DNA of 64,000 nt from Dorea formicigenerans (GTDB taxonomy: Bacteria > Bacillota > Clostridia > Lachnospirales > Lachnospiraceae). This document shows, piece by piece, positions 50,767-59,643 of this stretch. The first letter of the stretch is position 1. Every line of letters starts with the position of its first letter. The DNA lies in the NCBI RefSeq assembly GCF_025150245.1, contig NZ_CP102279.1, forward strand, positions 989,423-1,053,422, written 5' to 3'. Made by a program: the position numbers and the translations under genes. A model generated the notes under the pieces. It saw only the letters and a list, made by a program, of their open reading frames with translations, searched no databases and was not told where the DNA came from.

Positions 50767-52833
50767 ATGTCTTCAGATTATATTATGACAATGCAGCAGG
50801 CTCAGATGGAGATGGAATTGTATAAAAAGGTCTTTACGGTAGTAAGACTGTTGGATAAGCGGGAGTTCCGGCTGGAAGAGAACGACAATCCAGGCGGAGA
50901 CATGGAATTATGCCATTGTTATGATTTCTGGAAGAAGGAAAAGCCATGTAAGAATTGTATTGCTGCCCGGGCATTCGAGGAGAAGTCAGTGCGGACAAAG
51001 CTGGAATACCTGGATTCAGATATTTATCAAGTGACAGCGCGTTATGTGGAGATTGACGGACAGCCATACGTTATGGAGCTGCTCAGGAAGATGGATGAGG
51101 AATTCCTGGTTGATTTGGAGAATCGTGACCGTTTAATGGAAAAGTTGAGCGGATATAATGAAAAGCTGTATCAAGATGCGCTGACCGGTGTATATAATCG
51201 CCGCTATTACGAGGATCGAATCAAGCAGATGACAGCATCTGTCGGGGTCGCCATGATTGATATGGATGATTTTAAAATCTATAATGATACATATGGACAC
51301 AATGCCGGTGATCTGGCACTTATCACCACAGTGGAAGCAATTCGTCGTTGTATCCGAAAGAACGATACTCTGATCCGTTATGGAGGGGACGAGTTTCTCC
51401 TTGTATTGCAGGGAATCAGCGAGACGATGTTCAGAGAAAAGCTTAAGCAGATCCGGACAGAAATTTATAATGCAAATGTTCCGACATATTCAAGGCTTCA
51501 GTTATCAGCAAGTATCGGTGGAGTCATGTCTGCAGGAAGAACTGTCGAGGAGACGGTAATGGAAGCGGATAAGTTTATGTATCTTGCGAAGAATCGAAAG
51601 AACACAGTCGTTACAGAAAAAGATTTTGCGAATAAGGAAGGTGAGGATGGAACTGCACTTGAAGCATTAAAAGTTAAGCAGCAGATTTTAATCGTGGATG
51701 ATTCGGAGATGAACCGGGAAATCCTTACAGAGATGCTTCAGGACGATTTCAGAATTTTGGAAGCTGAGAATGGAGAAGAGGCATTGAAGATGCTTAAGCA
51801 GTATGGTACGGGCATATCACTGATGTTGCTGGATATTGTGATGCCGGTCATGAATGGCTTCGAGGTCCTTGCGGCTATGGCAAGAGAGCACTGGATGGAT
51901 GATATCCCGGTCATTATGATTTCCAGTGAAGGATCTGAGGATTATATACGCCGGGCATATGAGATGGGAATCGCAGATTATATCAGACGTCCATTTGACG
52001 CGAAAATCGTATATCAAAGAGTGTTTAATACCATTAAGCTTTATGCAAAACAGAGGAGATTGATTTCTCTTGTTGCTGATCAGATTTATGAGAAAGAGAA
52101 GAATAACCGGATGATGGTCGGAATCTTAAGCCAGATTGTGGAATTTCGTAATGGAGAGAGTGGACCTCATGTATTACACATTCAGACTTTGACGAGATTA
52201 CTTTTGGAGCGTCTCGTTCAAAAGACGGGGCAGTACGGACTGTCATGGTCTGAGCAGTATATGATTTCTATGGCATCTGCGCTTCATGATATTGGTAAGA
52301 TAGGAATTGATGAGAAGATTCTGAATAAGCCGGGTAAGCTTACAAAAGAAGAATTTGATATTATGAAGACACATACACTGATCGGAGCTACCATGCTTGA
52401 GAATCTCAAGATGTATCAAGGAGAGATACTGTTGGAAGTTGCTTATCAGATCTGCCGCTGGCACCATGAACGTTATGATGGAAAAGGATATCCGGATGGG
52501 CTTGTGGGAGAGGAAATTCCAATTTCTGCTCAGGTCGTATCACTGGCGGATGCCTATGATGCGTTGATCAGTGACCGTGTGTACAAGAAAGCTTATTCTC
52601 ATGAACAGGCTGTGAAGATGATTCTGAATGGAGAATGTGGTGCGTTTAATCCGGTTCTTTTGGAATGTTTGACAGATATTCAGGATCATTTGAAAGAAGT
52701 TGTGAATTCGGACTTTGTAGATAATTTTGATGCGGAAGATAACATAGAGCTGGCGGGCAGCCATCGTTCAGAAACAGAGAATATTTCTGTGGGGGGGGGC
52801 AAATCGCTAAAGCACTTGATGGAAGATATTTAA
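50767..52833 (+). CDS. GGDEF-receiver-HD-GYP cyclic-di-GMP protein
   Basis: This 688-residue cytosolic protein combines both arms of c-di-GMP turnover. Residues 1-125 form a PAS-like region with a Cys cluster (CHCYDFWKKEKPCKNC). A GGDEF synthase domain follows at ~135-290 with intact GGDEF at 206-210. A receiver at ~297-420 has phospho-acceptor Asp356. An HD-GYP phosphodiesterase at ~445-650 has His507-Asp508 and GYP at 574-576. An RxxD inhibitory site five residues before GGDEF is not evident. Ribosome site GCAGGAGG supports the start. Near the C-terminus lies a run of nine G (52791-52799). It ends in a strong terminator. Confidence 0.95.
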   Translation: MSSDYIMTMQQAQMEMELYKKVFTVVRLLDKREFRLEENDNPGGDMELCHCYDFWKKEKPCKNCIAARAFEEKSVRTKLEYLDSDIYQVTARYVEIDGQPYVMELLRKMDEEFLVDLENRDRLMEKLSGYNEKLYQDALTGVYNRRYYEDRIKQMTASVGVAMIDMDDFKIYNDTYGHNAGDLALITTVEAIRRCIRKNDTLIRYGGDEFLLVLQGISETMFREKLKQIRTEIYNANVPTYSRLQLSASIGGVMSAGRTVEETVMEADKFMYLAKNRKNTVVTEKDFANKEGEDGTALEALKVKQQILIVDDSEMNREILTEMLQDDFRILEAENGEEALKMLKQYGTGISLMLLDIVMPVMNGFEVLAAMAREHWMDDIPVIMISSEGSEDYIRRAYEMGIADYIRRPFDAKIVYQRVFNTIKLYAKQRRLISLVADQIYEKEKNNRMMVGILSQIVEFRNGESGPHVLHIQTLTRLLLERLVQKTGQYGLSWSEQYMISMASALHDIGKIGIDEKILNKPGKLTKEEFDIMKTHTLIGATMLENLKMYQGEILLEVAYQICRWHHERYDGKGYPDGLVGEEIPISAQVVSLADAYDALISDRVYKKAYSHEQAVKMILNGECGAFNPVLLECLTDIQDHLKEVVNSDFVDNFDAEDNIELAGSHRSETENISVGGGKSLKHLMEDI

Positions 52834-52849
52834 TATCAAAGTGATTATT

Positions 52850-52910
52850 AAAAAGACAGGATAGAGAACTTTTTGTGTAAGTATGGAAGTTCTTTTTCCT
52901 GTCTTTTGAC
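52850..52910 (+). terminator. Long terminator after HD-GYP gene
   Basis: AAAAGACAGGA (about 52851-52861) pairs with TCCTGTCTTTT (52897-52907); inside, GAACTT pairs with AAGTTC. A T-rich tail follows. It also faces the end of the convergent pyrC. Confidence 0.9.
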
Positions 52911-52932
52911 TTTTATGAAGTGATTATTTATA

Positions 52933-54216
52933 TTATTTATCAGAATAAACAGTTTTACCGCCACAGATCGTATATTTTACTTTTCCGAAAAGTTCCTGTC
53001 CGGTAAACGGGGTATTGCAGGATTTGGAAGCGTAATCGCCAGGTTTCCAGCATTCTTCCGGATCAAAGATAACCAGATCGGCAGCAGCACCTTCTTTGAT
53101 CTGTCCGTATGGGAGATGGTAAAGCTTTGCCGGATTGACAGTCATTTTTTCCAGAAGCTGTAACAGAGTCAGGTGCCCAGGTCTTACAAGACTTGTGATG
53201 CCAAGTGCAAGAGAAGTCTCAAGACCAGTGATTCCGCTTGGTGCTTCTGTAAGAGGTTTATTCTTTTCTTCCATGCTATGTGGAGCATGATCGGTGGCAA
53301 TGAGGTCAATGGTTCCGTCTGCAAGACCTTCGATGATCTGCTGGCGGTCCTTTGCGGTGCGAAGTGGCGGATTCATTTTGGCCAGCGTTCCGTAAGTCAG
53401 AAGTGCCTCATCAGTCAGAGTAAAATGATGCGGTGTTGCTTCTGCGTGAATTTTAGCACCGAGGGCTTTAAAAGTGCGGACCATTTCTACAGAGACACCA
53501 GAGCTGATATGCTGGATAACAACATCTGCGCCGGAGCGAAGTGCCAGAAGGCAGTCACGGGCAACCAACGATTCCTCGGCAATGGAAGGGGAACCATAAA
53601 CGCCAAGCTTTTCAGATATAGCACCGTGATTGATTCCATTATTCTGAATAAAAGAAGGATCTTCCTCATGGAGACTTACAGGTACATCTAATTTTGCGGC
53701 ATGTTCCATAGCACGGTAACAGAAATCAGCGTCCAAGAGCGGGATTCCGTCATCGGTGAAGCCACATGCACCGGCATTTTTCATCGCCTCCATATCGACA
53801 GCTTCTTTTCCTTTCAGAGAGCAGGAAATGGCAGCTGCCTGGAAGATACGGATGTCTTCATTTTTCTCGCGGTCGATCAGATCTTTAAGCACAGGGAGAC
53901 TGTCAACGACCGGTGAAGTATTAGCCATGCAGATGACACTTGTAAATCCGCCTTTTGCAGCAGCAAGTGCACCGGTATGAAGATCTTCCTTATAAGTAAA
54001 TCCCGGATCGCGGAAATGTACATGAGTATCAATCAGTCCCGGAGCAACGACAAGTCCTGTGGCGTCCAGGATTTCGGTATCATTTGAAACTTGATCTGTA
54101 TCAATATTTTTTCCTATTTTTAGAATTGTTCCATTTTCAATCGCAAGATCCATCTTTTCGGAAAGTCCCAAAGCCGGATCAACGACGAGTCCATTTTTTA
54201 TAATCATAATGATCAT
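52933..54216 (-). CDS. pyrC: Dihydroorotase
   Basis: This 427-residue class I dihydroorotase cyclises carbamoyl-aspartate in pyrimidine synthesis. Zinc ligands are seen in DTHVHFRDP (His65, His67), with the ALAAAKGGFTSV segment, HISS and ATDHAPHS (catalytic Asp). GGAGG lies just before ATG 54216, but only three bases away; ATG 54207 (MIIKNGLVVDP) is a common family start and has looser spacing, so the start is uncertain. No other pyr gene is adjacent, so it is expressed apart from the usual pyr operon. Confidence 0.95.
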   Translation of the reverse strand: MIIMIIKNGLVVDPALGLSEKMDLAIENGTILKIGKNIDTDQVSNDTEILDATGLVVAPGLIDTHVHFRDPGFTYKEDLHTGALAAAKGGFTSVICMANTSPVVDSLPVLKDLIDREKNEDIRIFQAAAISCSLKGKEAVDMEAMKNAGACGFTDDGIPLLDADFCYRAMEHAAKLDVPVSLHEEDPSFIQNNGINHGAISEKLGVYGSPSIAEESLVARDCLLALRSGADVVIQHISSGVSVEMVRTFKALGAKIHAEATPHHFTLTDEALLTYGTLAKMNPPLRTAKDRQQIIEGLADGTIDLIATDHAPHSMEEKNKPLTEAPSGITGLETSLALGITSLVRPGHLTLLQLLEKMTVNPAKLYHLPYGQIKEGAAADLVIFDPEECWKPGDYASKSCNTPFTGQELFGKVKYTICGGKTVYSDK

Positions 54217-54543
54217 TATCCTCCTGTCATGTATGAATTTCGTATCATTCCCGACATATTTTCAAATGTAATAAATGAGTTTACAGGCATCATGGAATAC
54301 CGGGAATATTTCTGTAAATTAGTATAAGGGATAGACAGGGTTCATGTCAAACTTCATGGAAATAATTGCAGTTCATCCAGAAATGTTATAGAAAGAATGG
54401 TACAATACAGGTGGATGTAGTATAATGAGCCGGGATTGTGGAAGTGCGAAATGTTCCGTAAGTATCATTTATATACGAAGAAAGCAGGCAGGAACAACTA
54501 TGTGTCTGATAAGAAATAAAGCAGTAAAAAGGAGATTGGTAAG
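54217..54543. other. Divergent promoter region, no gene seen
   Basis: This 327-base gap separates divergent pyrC and the DUF3877 gene. A TATAAT at 54420-54425 may serve the plus-strand gene, without a convincing -35. No PyrR-type or other riboswitch is recognised. Confidence 0.5.
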
Positions 54544-55077
54544 ATGGAATATAAACGTTTGGAACAGAGCCTGATTGATATTGTAAAGGAAGAGCAGGCA
54601 AAGCTGGGATATAGAAAAGAAGATGTAAGATTATATTATCCACTCAGCACGCTGAATCATTTCTTTGATACTGAGGATACAGTGGAGGAGATGGCAGAGA
54701 GACTGACACATTTACCGGAAGATATGAAAGCAAGACTTGGAGAAATTGCTGTAACACATAAAAAAGATCGTTTCTGCTTCCATATTCCGGAGCAGGGAAG
54801 TGAGTATGTGCATGAGCATACTGCTGAAAATGAATTTATCAAAGAACTGATTGAACTGGTGAGAGAACATGGCTGCACGAAGAAAAAGATTCTGGAATTG
54901 TTTGGTCAGTACAGTGAAAACACAATCACAGAAGAGATGAATAACGGAGAGTTTGATTTTTATGTGAGATTTCCAGAGGGAAGTGAGGACAGATACTATT
55001 ATTGCTTTAAAGATGAAGACTGTCATATCATTTATCACAGATTCCTGCCGGAAGATTATGCAGATTTTGAATTTTAA
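54544..55077 (+). CDS. DUF3877 family protein
   Basis: This 177-residue cytosolic protein begins MEYKRLEQSLIDIVKEEQAK and matches the DUF3877 family of Clostridia, including the RLYYPLSTLNHFF block and the terminal HIIYHRFLPEDYADFEF. Acidic overall, no membrane helix. It is monocistronic; ribosome site AAGGAG lies in front of the ATG. Its function is unknown. Confidence 0.85.
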   Translation: MEYKRLEQSLIDIVKEEQAKLGYRKEDVRLYYPLSTLNHFFDTEDTVEEMAERLTHLPEDMKARLGEIAVTHKKDRFCFHIPEQGSEYVHEHTAENEFIKELIELVREHGCTKKKILELFGQYSENTITEEMNNGEFDFYVRFPEGSEDRYYYCFKDEDCHIIYHRFLPEDYADFEF

Positions 55078-55079
55078 AA

Positions 55080-55103
55080 GGATGGAGGATTAATCCTCCA
55101 TCC
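55080..55103. terminator. Perfect palindrome between convergent genes
   Basis: GGATGGAGGATT followed directly by AATCCTCCATCC forms a 24-base perfect palindrome. It includes the last codons and stop of the UroD-like gene on the minus strand and follows the DUF3877 stop by two bases. Confidence 0.75.
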
Positions 55104-56190
55104 ATAATAAATCCTGATTGATTGGATAATGCCCGAAGATACGGGCTGCATCCATAAGTGCAGTCATATTTTCTTCTGGTGTGAACATTGGAGTCTGGCA
55201 TCCGGATGTCAGCACGAAACCTTTCGGGGAGTCGTAAGCTTTCCGGATACTTTCTCTGGATGCGCGAAGAACATCGTAAGGAGTTCCAAGACGCATGACT
55301 TCTACAGGAGGGACATTTCCCTGAATGCACATATATGGTCCGAGGACTTCCTTGGCTTCTGCCATATCCTCGACATTGTCCGGACCAAATGTACCGATTC
55401 CGGTAGGAATCAGAAGTTCCCATAATTTACGGCTTGTACCACAGATATGAAGACCGCATCCCCCACCCTGGCTTTTAATAAAGTCTACATTCTTTTGGAA
55501 AAATGGAAGTGAAAATTTCTCATATTGTTTCACACGAAGAAGAGAGGTGGAGCTTACCGGATCTGCAAATCCAACTCCTACGCCCATGTCCAGGAGTCTT
55601 TGGATGTAACGGTTATTATTTTCTGTAATGATGTCCATCATTTGAAGGACTTTATCCGGTTGTTTTACCATACCTTTCAGAAGATTTTCTGTTCCAACAA
55701 GCATTGAGGCAACGGTAAATGGTCCAGTGACAGTCCCGCTCACAGGTACTTTGTCTCCAAGTCTTTCTTTGACCATTTTCAGACCTTTTAAAATAATAGG
55801 AAGGCGTCCGTCTTCATCTACATTTATCCGTTTTAATTTGTCTACTTCATCCAGACTTGAAATGGCAGGAGTCTCAAGCTGGGCAATGTTGTAATCAGAA
55901 TATTTGATTTTTGATCCCATAGCTTCTGCCATGCCGCGCAAGGTTGTGGACAGACCGGCTCCGTCAGAGTGGAACTTATTATAAATATATTCCTCGAGTT
56001 CACACATTTTCTCGGCAGAAAAGTAATATTCCGGAAGAGTACAGCCAATCAGGGGAGCCAATGTCTCCCCTGAATCTATGCAGCACATAATCCGGTCTAC
56101 GTCTTTTCCTTCGTTTAGCAATTTGTTACGTTCAATTGCGGTCAGTTCATCTTTTGGAACTTTCAGATCTTTTAAGTACTGTTCTATCAT
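55090..56190 (-). CDS. Uroporphyrinogen decarboxylase-family protein
   Basis: This 366-residue protein belongs to the UroD/MtaA-type methyltransferase superfamily. Recognisable blocks are VSGTVTGPFTVASMLVGTEN, FADPVSSTSLL, GLHICGTSRKLW (His and Cys placed as in zinc methyltransferases) and GFVLTSGCQTP. Haem genes are absent nearby, so a corrinoid or methylated-compound transferase role is more likely than haem synthesis. ATG 56190 after GAGGTT is my start; a GTG at 56208 is possible. It is cotranscribed with the NhaC-type gene, three to twenty bases upstream. The coupling suggests uptake and use of one small substrate. Confidence 0.85.
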   Translation of the reverse strand: MIEQYLKDLKVPKDELTAIERNKLLNEGKDVDRIMCCIDSGETLAPLIGCTLPEYYFSAEKMCELEEYIYNKFHSDGAGLSTTLRGMAEAMGSKIKYSDYNIAQLETPAISSLDEVDKLKRINVDEDGRLPIILKGLKMVKERLGDKVPVSGTVTGPFTVASMLVGTENLLKGMVKQPDKVLQMMDIITENNNRYIQRLLDMGVGVGFADPVSSTSLLRVKQYEKFSLPFFQKNVDFIKSQGGGCGLHICGTSRKLWELLIPTGIGTFGPDNVEDMAEAKEVLGPYMCIQGNVPPVEVMRLGTPYDVLRASRESIRKAYDSPKGFVLTSGCQTPMFTPEENMTALMDAARIFGHYPINQDLLWMED

Positions 56191-56211
56191 ATTTTTTAAT
56201 AACCTCACATA

Positions 56212-57537
56212 TTAGTTTGTTGCTTTTTTCGTATCTACACCTTTTGCAAAGAAGATGGACAGGATTGCAAATGCCATCAGGATGAACTGATACCAGCACT
56301 GCGTGATTACCTGGAACGGACTGTTCAGATTCTCCATAAGAGCGCAGGCAAATAAAATCTGTGCACCATATGGCAGGATTCCCTGGAAAGCACAGGCAAA
56401 GATGTCGAGAAGGGAGGCGGTACGTTTTGGATCTACACCGTATTCTTTACTGATATCTTTTGCAATTGTACTGTCAATCAGGATTGCAACAGTGTTATTG
56501 GCTGTTGCAATGTTAGTCAGAGAAGTCATGACAGCGATACCGAGCTCTGCAGTCTGACGGTTCTTGATAACTTTGCTGATTTTCTGAAGAAGCCATTCTA
56601 AGCCGCCTTCTTTTTCTACCATTTTAGCAAGACCACCTGTGATCATAGATAACAGGAAGATTTCGAACATTCCGGAAAAGCCGTTATAAACATTGTTGGC
56701 AAGTTCCAGTGCGGAAAAGCTTCCGGTTGCAAGACCGATGGCACCGGAGAACAGGATTCCACCAGTCAGAACTGCGAATACATTGACACCGAGCAGTGAT
56801 GCAACCAGTACGAAGATGTATGGCAGAACTTTTATAATATTGTAAGAGTACTCCTGTACTGCAGGTAAAGTTTCCGGACGACCGAAAATCAGTAATAAAA
56901 CAAATGTTACAAGTACAGCAGGAAGAGCAATCTTAAAGTTGGCACGGAATTTGTCTTTCATCTCTACATCCTGTGTTCGTGTGGCAGCGATGGTTGTATC
57001 GGAAATCATGGATAAGTTATCTCCAAACATAGATCCACCGATCGTGGCACCTACCACGAGGAACTGATTGAGTCCACCGGCCTGTGCAAGTCCAAGTGCA
57101 ATTGGTGTTACAGCAGTAACCGTTCCAACAGAAGTTCCTGTTGAGATGGAAATGAATGCTGATATCACGAAAACACCTGCAGCGATGAACTGTGGAGGAA
57201 TGAAAGTCATACCCAGATTTACAACGGAGTCAACACCGCCCATTGCGGAAGAAACAGATGTAAATGCTCCGGCAAACAAAAAGACCATACACATGATCAT
57301 GATATTTTCTTCTCCACAACCGTGAAGGAAAACAGATAATTTGTCATCAAATTTTCCCTTGAACATAGCAAAAGCAACAATAATACCGATAAATGAAGCA
57401 ATTGGAGTAGGCAGCTGATAGAATGCCATCTCAACACCCATCGCATTCAAGGTAATTCCTGTGGCCAGGTAAACCCCTACAAATACTGCGAAAGGAATGA
57501 GAGCCAGACCGTTCGCTTTTTTCTGATTTGGTTCCAT
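56212..57537 (-). CDS. NhaC-family sodium/proton antiporter
   Basis: This 441-residue membrane protein has about eleven helices and belongs to the NhaC superfamily. SISTGTSVGTVTAVTPIALG, GGSMFGDNLSMISDTTIAA and TNIATANNTVAILI are typical. Known members exchange sodium for protons or malate for lactate; others import amino-acid-like substrates. It is the first gene of a two-gene operon with a UroD-type methyltransferase, so it may be a substrate carrier rather than a plain antiporter. TTAAAGGAGAATT ribosome site precedes ATG 57537. Confidence 0.9.
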   Translation of the reverse strand: MEPNQKKANGLALIPFAVFVGVYLATGITLNAMGVEMAFYQLPTPIASFIGIIVAFAMFKGKFDDKLSVFLHGCGEENIMIMCMVFLFAGAFTSVSSAMGGVDSVVNLGMTFIPPQFIAAGVFVISAFISISTGTSVGTVTAVTPIALGLAQAGGLNQFLVVGATIGGSMFGDNLSMISDTTIAATRTQDVEMKDKFRANFKIALPAVLVTFVLLLIFGRPETLPAVQEYSYNIIKVLPYIFVLVASLLGVNVFAVLTGGILFSGAIGLATGSFSALELANNVYNGFSGMFEIFLLSMITGGLAKMVEKEGGLEWLLQKISKVIKNRQTAELGIAVMTSLTNIATANNTVAILIDSTIAKDISKEYGVDPKRTASLLDIFACAFQGILPYGAQILFACALMENLNSPFQVITQCWYQFILMAFAILSIFFAKGVDTKKATN

Positions 57538-57771
57538 TTTATAATTCTCCTTTAAAATAACCTTATTTTGTTGTTGTTTAAAAAGTAGTCTTGATCAAAA
57601 CGCGTTTTTCTAATGCAAGGCATATTGTACAGGGAAAAGTAAAAAATATCAAATAGATTTGTGTAATAATACTAGATAACATATTGGCGATATTAATAAA
57701 TATTATATCTGGATATAGGATAAAACTATAATTGAAGGGATGGATGAATAATATTTGAACAATTAAATGGT

Positions 57772-57792
57772 GTTGGGGGCAAAACCCCCAAC
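57772..57792. terminator. GC-rich hairpin
   Basis: GTTGGGGG (57772-57779) pairs with CCCCCAAC (57785-57792) over a five-base loop. It lies between the alarmone synthetase 3' end and the NhaC promoter region. A T-run is weak. The rest of 57538-57771 shows no gene. Confidence 0.6.
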
Positions 57793-57833
57793 TATGATAT
57801 AAAGGTAATCGGAATCATTTGGAGAAATCAAGT

Positions 57834-58574
57834 CTAAATCAGCTCTCCGAGAAATGGGATTTTTTCTTCTTTTGGTACATTTTTCGAGATAACATCACGG
57901 ACATTCTGCATACGGCGGTCGAGGTCGGCGCTGATTTCGGCACATTCCAGCATCTCATTTTGGAGATAGAGAGCTTTGTCTTCCGGAATATTTTTTTTAT
58001 AGCGGATCTTGTGTTCCAGACTTGCCCAGAAATCCATGGCTATGGTTCGAAGCTGAACTTCTACAGTAACCATGCGCTTTTCGTCCTGAAGAAAGATTGG
58101 CACGCTGATAATCAGATGAAGACTTCGATATCCGCCCGGTTTTGGGTTTTTTATGTAATCCTTTTTTTCAATCAGTGTGATGTCATCCTGATTTAACAGG
58201 CAGTCGGCAAGCATGTAGATGTCATCAGGAAAAGAACAGACGACGCGTACTCCGGCAATATCGTGAATATTCTCTTCGATAGAAGAGAGTGTCAGAGGGA
58301 TTTCTTTTCGGCGGACTTTTTTTATAAGGCTCTCCCAGGATTTGACACGAGATTTGATGTCTTCAATCGGGTTGCGGTCGTATTCCAGAGAATACTGATG
58401 ATCCAGAACACGGAATTTTGTCTCTACTTCCATAATTGCGCAGGCATAGTAAGAGAGCAGTTTGTCCATTGGTTTTTTGTTCTTCTGTATAAAATCAATA
58501 AACTCGTCCGACATCAGATTGTTGCGGATGAATTCTTCTTTTCTTTTTTCAATGAGTTTTTCTATAGGTCTCAA
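57834..58574 (-). CDS. relQ: Small alarmone synthetase (RelQ/YjbM-like)
   Basis: This ~246-residue protein synthesises (p)ppGpp from ATP and GDP/GTP. RelA/SpoT synthetase motifs are DIAGVRVVCSF, PGGYRSLHLI and EVQLRTIAMDFWASLEHKIRYK. There is no hydrolase or regulatory domain, as in RelQ. I infer a TTG start at 58574 (LRPIEKLIEKRK) because AAAGGAG is suitably upstream; the frame stays open further but overlaps that ribosome site. With the protein at 16817-17806 it makes two standalone synthetase-like genes in this window. Confidence 0.92.
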   Translation of the reverse strand: MRPIEKLIEKRKEEFIRNNLMSDEFIDFIQKNKKPMDKLLSYYACAIMEVETKFRVLDHQYSLEYDRNPIEDIKSRVKSWESLIKKVRRKEIPLTLSSIEENIHDIAGVRVVCSFPDDIYMLADCLLNQDDITLIEKKDYIKNPKPGGYRSLHLIISVPIFLQDEKRMVTVEVQLRTIAMDFWASLEHKIRYKKNIPEDKALYLQNEMLECAEISADLDRRMQNVRDVISKNVPKEEKIPFLGELI

Positions 58575-58619
58575 AATCTTAGTGCTCCTTTCTTTTATCA
58601 ATACAGCATACATAATTCA

Positions 58620-58760
58620 AAAATTATGTATGTAGCTAGCCTCCGGCAGGATTGCAGAGGTGCACAGTAGAAGTATGTCATGCAATTGCATGACGCGCAC
58701 CTCGCAGCAAGAATGCCTCGGCATTCTTGAATGGATTTTTACAATCCCATCAGGCATCAT
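58620..58760. repeat. Structured intergenic repeat
   Basis: Three nested or adjacent inverted repeats fill this gap: GAGGTGC (about 58659) with GCGCACCTC (58695-58703), the palindrome TCATGCAATTGCATGA (58679-58694), and AAGAATGCCTCGGCATTCTT (58710-58729), followed by a T-run. The TTTTTAC after the last stem would serve as terminator. No gene fits. It may be an interspersed palindromic repeat or an RNA element. Confidence 0.55.
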
Positions 58761-58918
58761 AATCATACCATGATATGAAAAGATAATCTATCCTACAATT
58801 GTTAATTAATGTCAGATTTGGTATGATTATGAGAAGAAAAAGAGAACCTTATCTTAATAATAAAAGGAAGACGATAGATGTGTTGTGCGATTGTGACACT
58901 GATATATGGTGGTGAATT

Positions 58919-59500
58919 ATGAATCAAATGAAAATATATAGGGTAGAACAGAAAAATGAAGAACCGGTAGAGGTACAGATCATCCGCTCATCCAGACGTT
59001 CGATGGGACTTCAGGTGAAAGCAGATGGGACGGTCTGTGCCAGAGTTCCGATGCAGGTGATGGATTATGCTGTGCAGGAATTTATTGAGGGGCATGCAGA
59101 ATGGATATTTAAGAAGAGAAAACTGGTTCTTTCAAAAGACAACCGCCCGGATATTGTGTATCTTCCGGAAGTGACAGAAGAAAGCGATAGAGAGCGTATA
59201 CAGACATTTATAGAAGAAAAGGTATCGCATTACGCATCTGTTATGGGTGTCAGTTATGGACGAATCACTATGCGGAATCAGAAGACCAGGTGGGGAAGCT
59301 GCAGCAGTGAAGGAAATCTCAATTTTAATTGCAGATTGTTGTTTGTGCCGGACCGGATCGTGGATTATGTAGTAATCCATGAGCTGGCACACCGCAGATT
59401 TATGAATCATTCGAAAGCATTCTGGAAAGAAGTGGAGAAGTATATGCCGGATTACAAAGAGCAGAAGAAACTGCTGTCAAGATTTGCTATAAAGCATTAA
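58919..59500 (+). CDS. YgjP/SprT-type metallopeptidase-like protein
   Basis: This 193-residue protein matches the YgjP (DUF45, M48-like) family. The zinc motif HELAH occurs near residue 147, with the third ligand in NHSKAFWKEVEKYMPDYK, and the family segment RWGSCSSEGNLNFNCRLLFV precedes it. It is cytosolic. YgjP proteins are presumed metalloproteases and are also found near restriction systems. It is monocistronic here with no such neighbours. The ribosome site GGTGGTG is weak. Confidence 0.9.
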   Translation: MNQMKIYRVEQKNEEPVEVQIIRSSRRSMGLQVKADGTVCARVPMQVMDYAVQEFIEGHAEWIFKKRKLVLSKDNRPDIVYLPEVTEESDRERIQTFIEEKVSHYASVMGVSYGRITMRNQKTRWGSCSSEGNLNFNCRLLFVPDRIVDYVVIHELAHRRFMNHSKAFWKEVEKYMPDYKEQKKLLSRFAIKH

Positions 59501-59643
59501 TTTTTATAGAAATTCACGGTTTTTGCAGGTTTTCCCTATTTTCGAGTATTTCGTGCTGGATTTTCCAGAGTGTTGATTGTATAATAGTACCGATGATGAT
59601 ATATGGATTACTTATAATTTTAATAATTTAATCCTAGGAGGAA

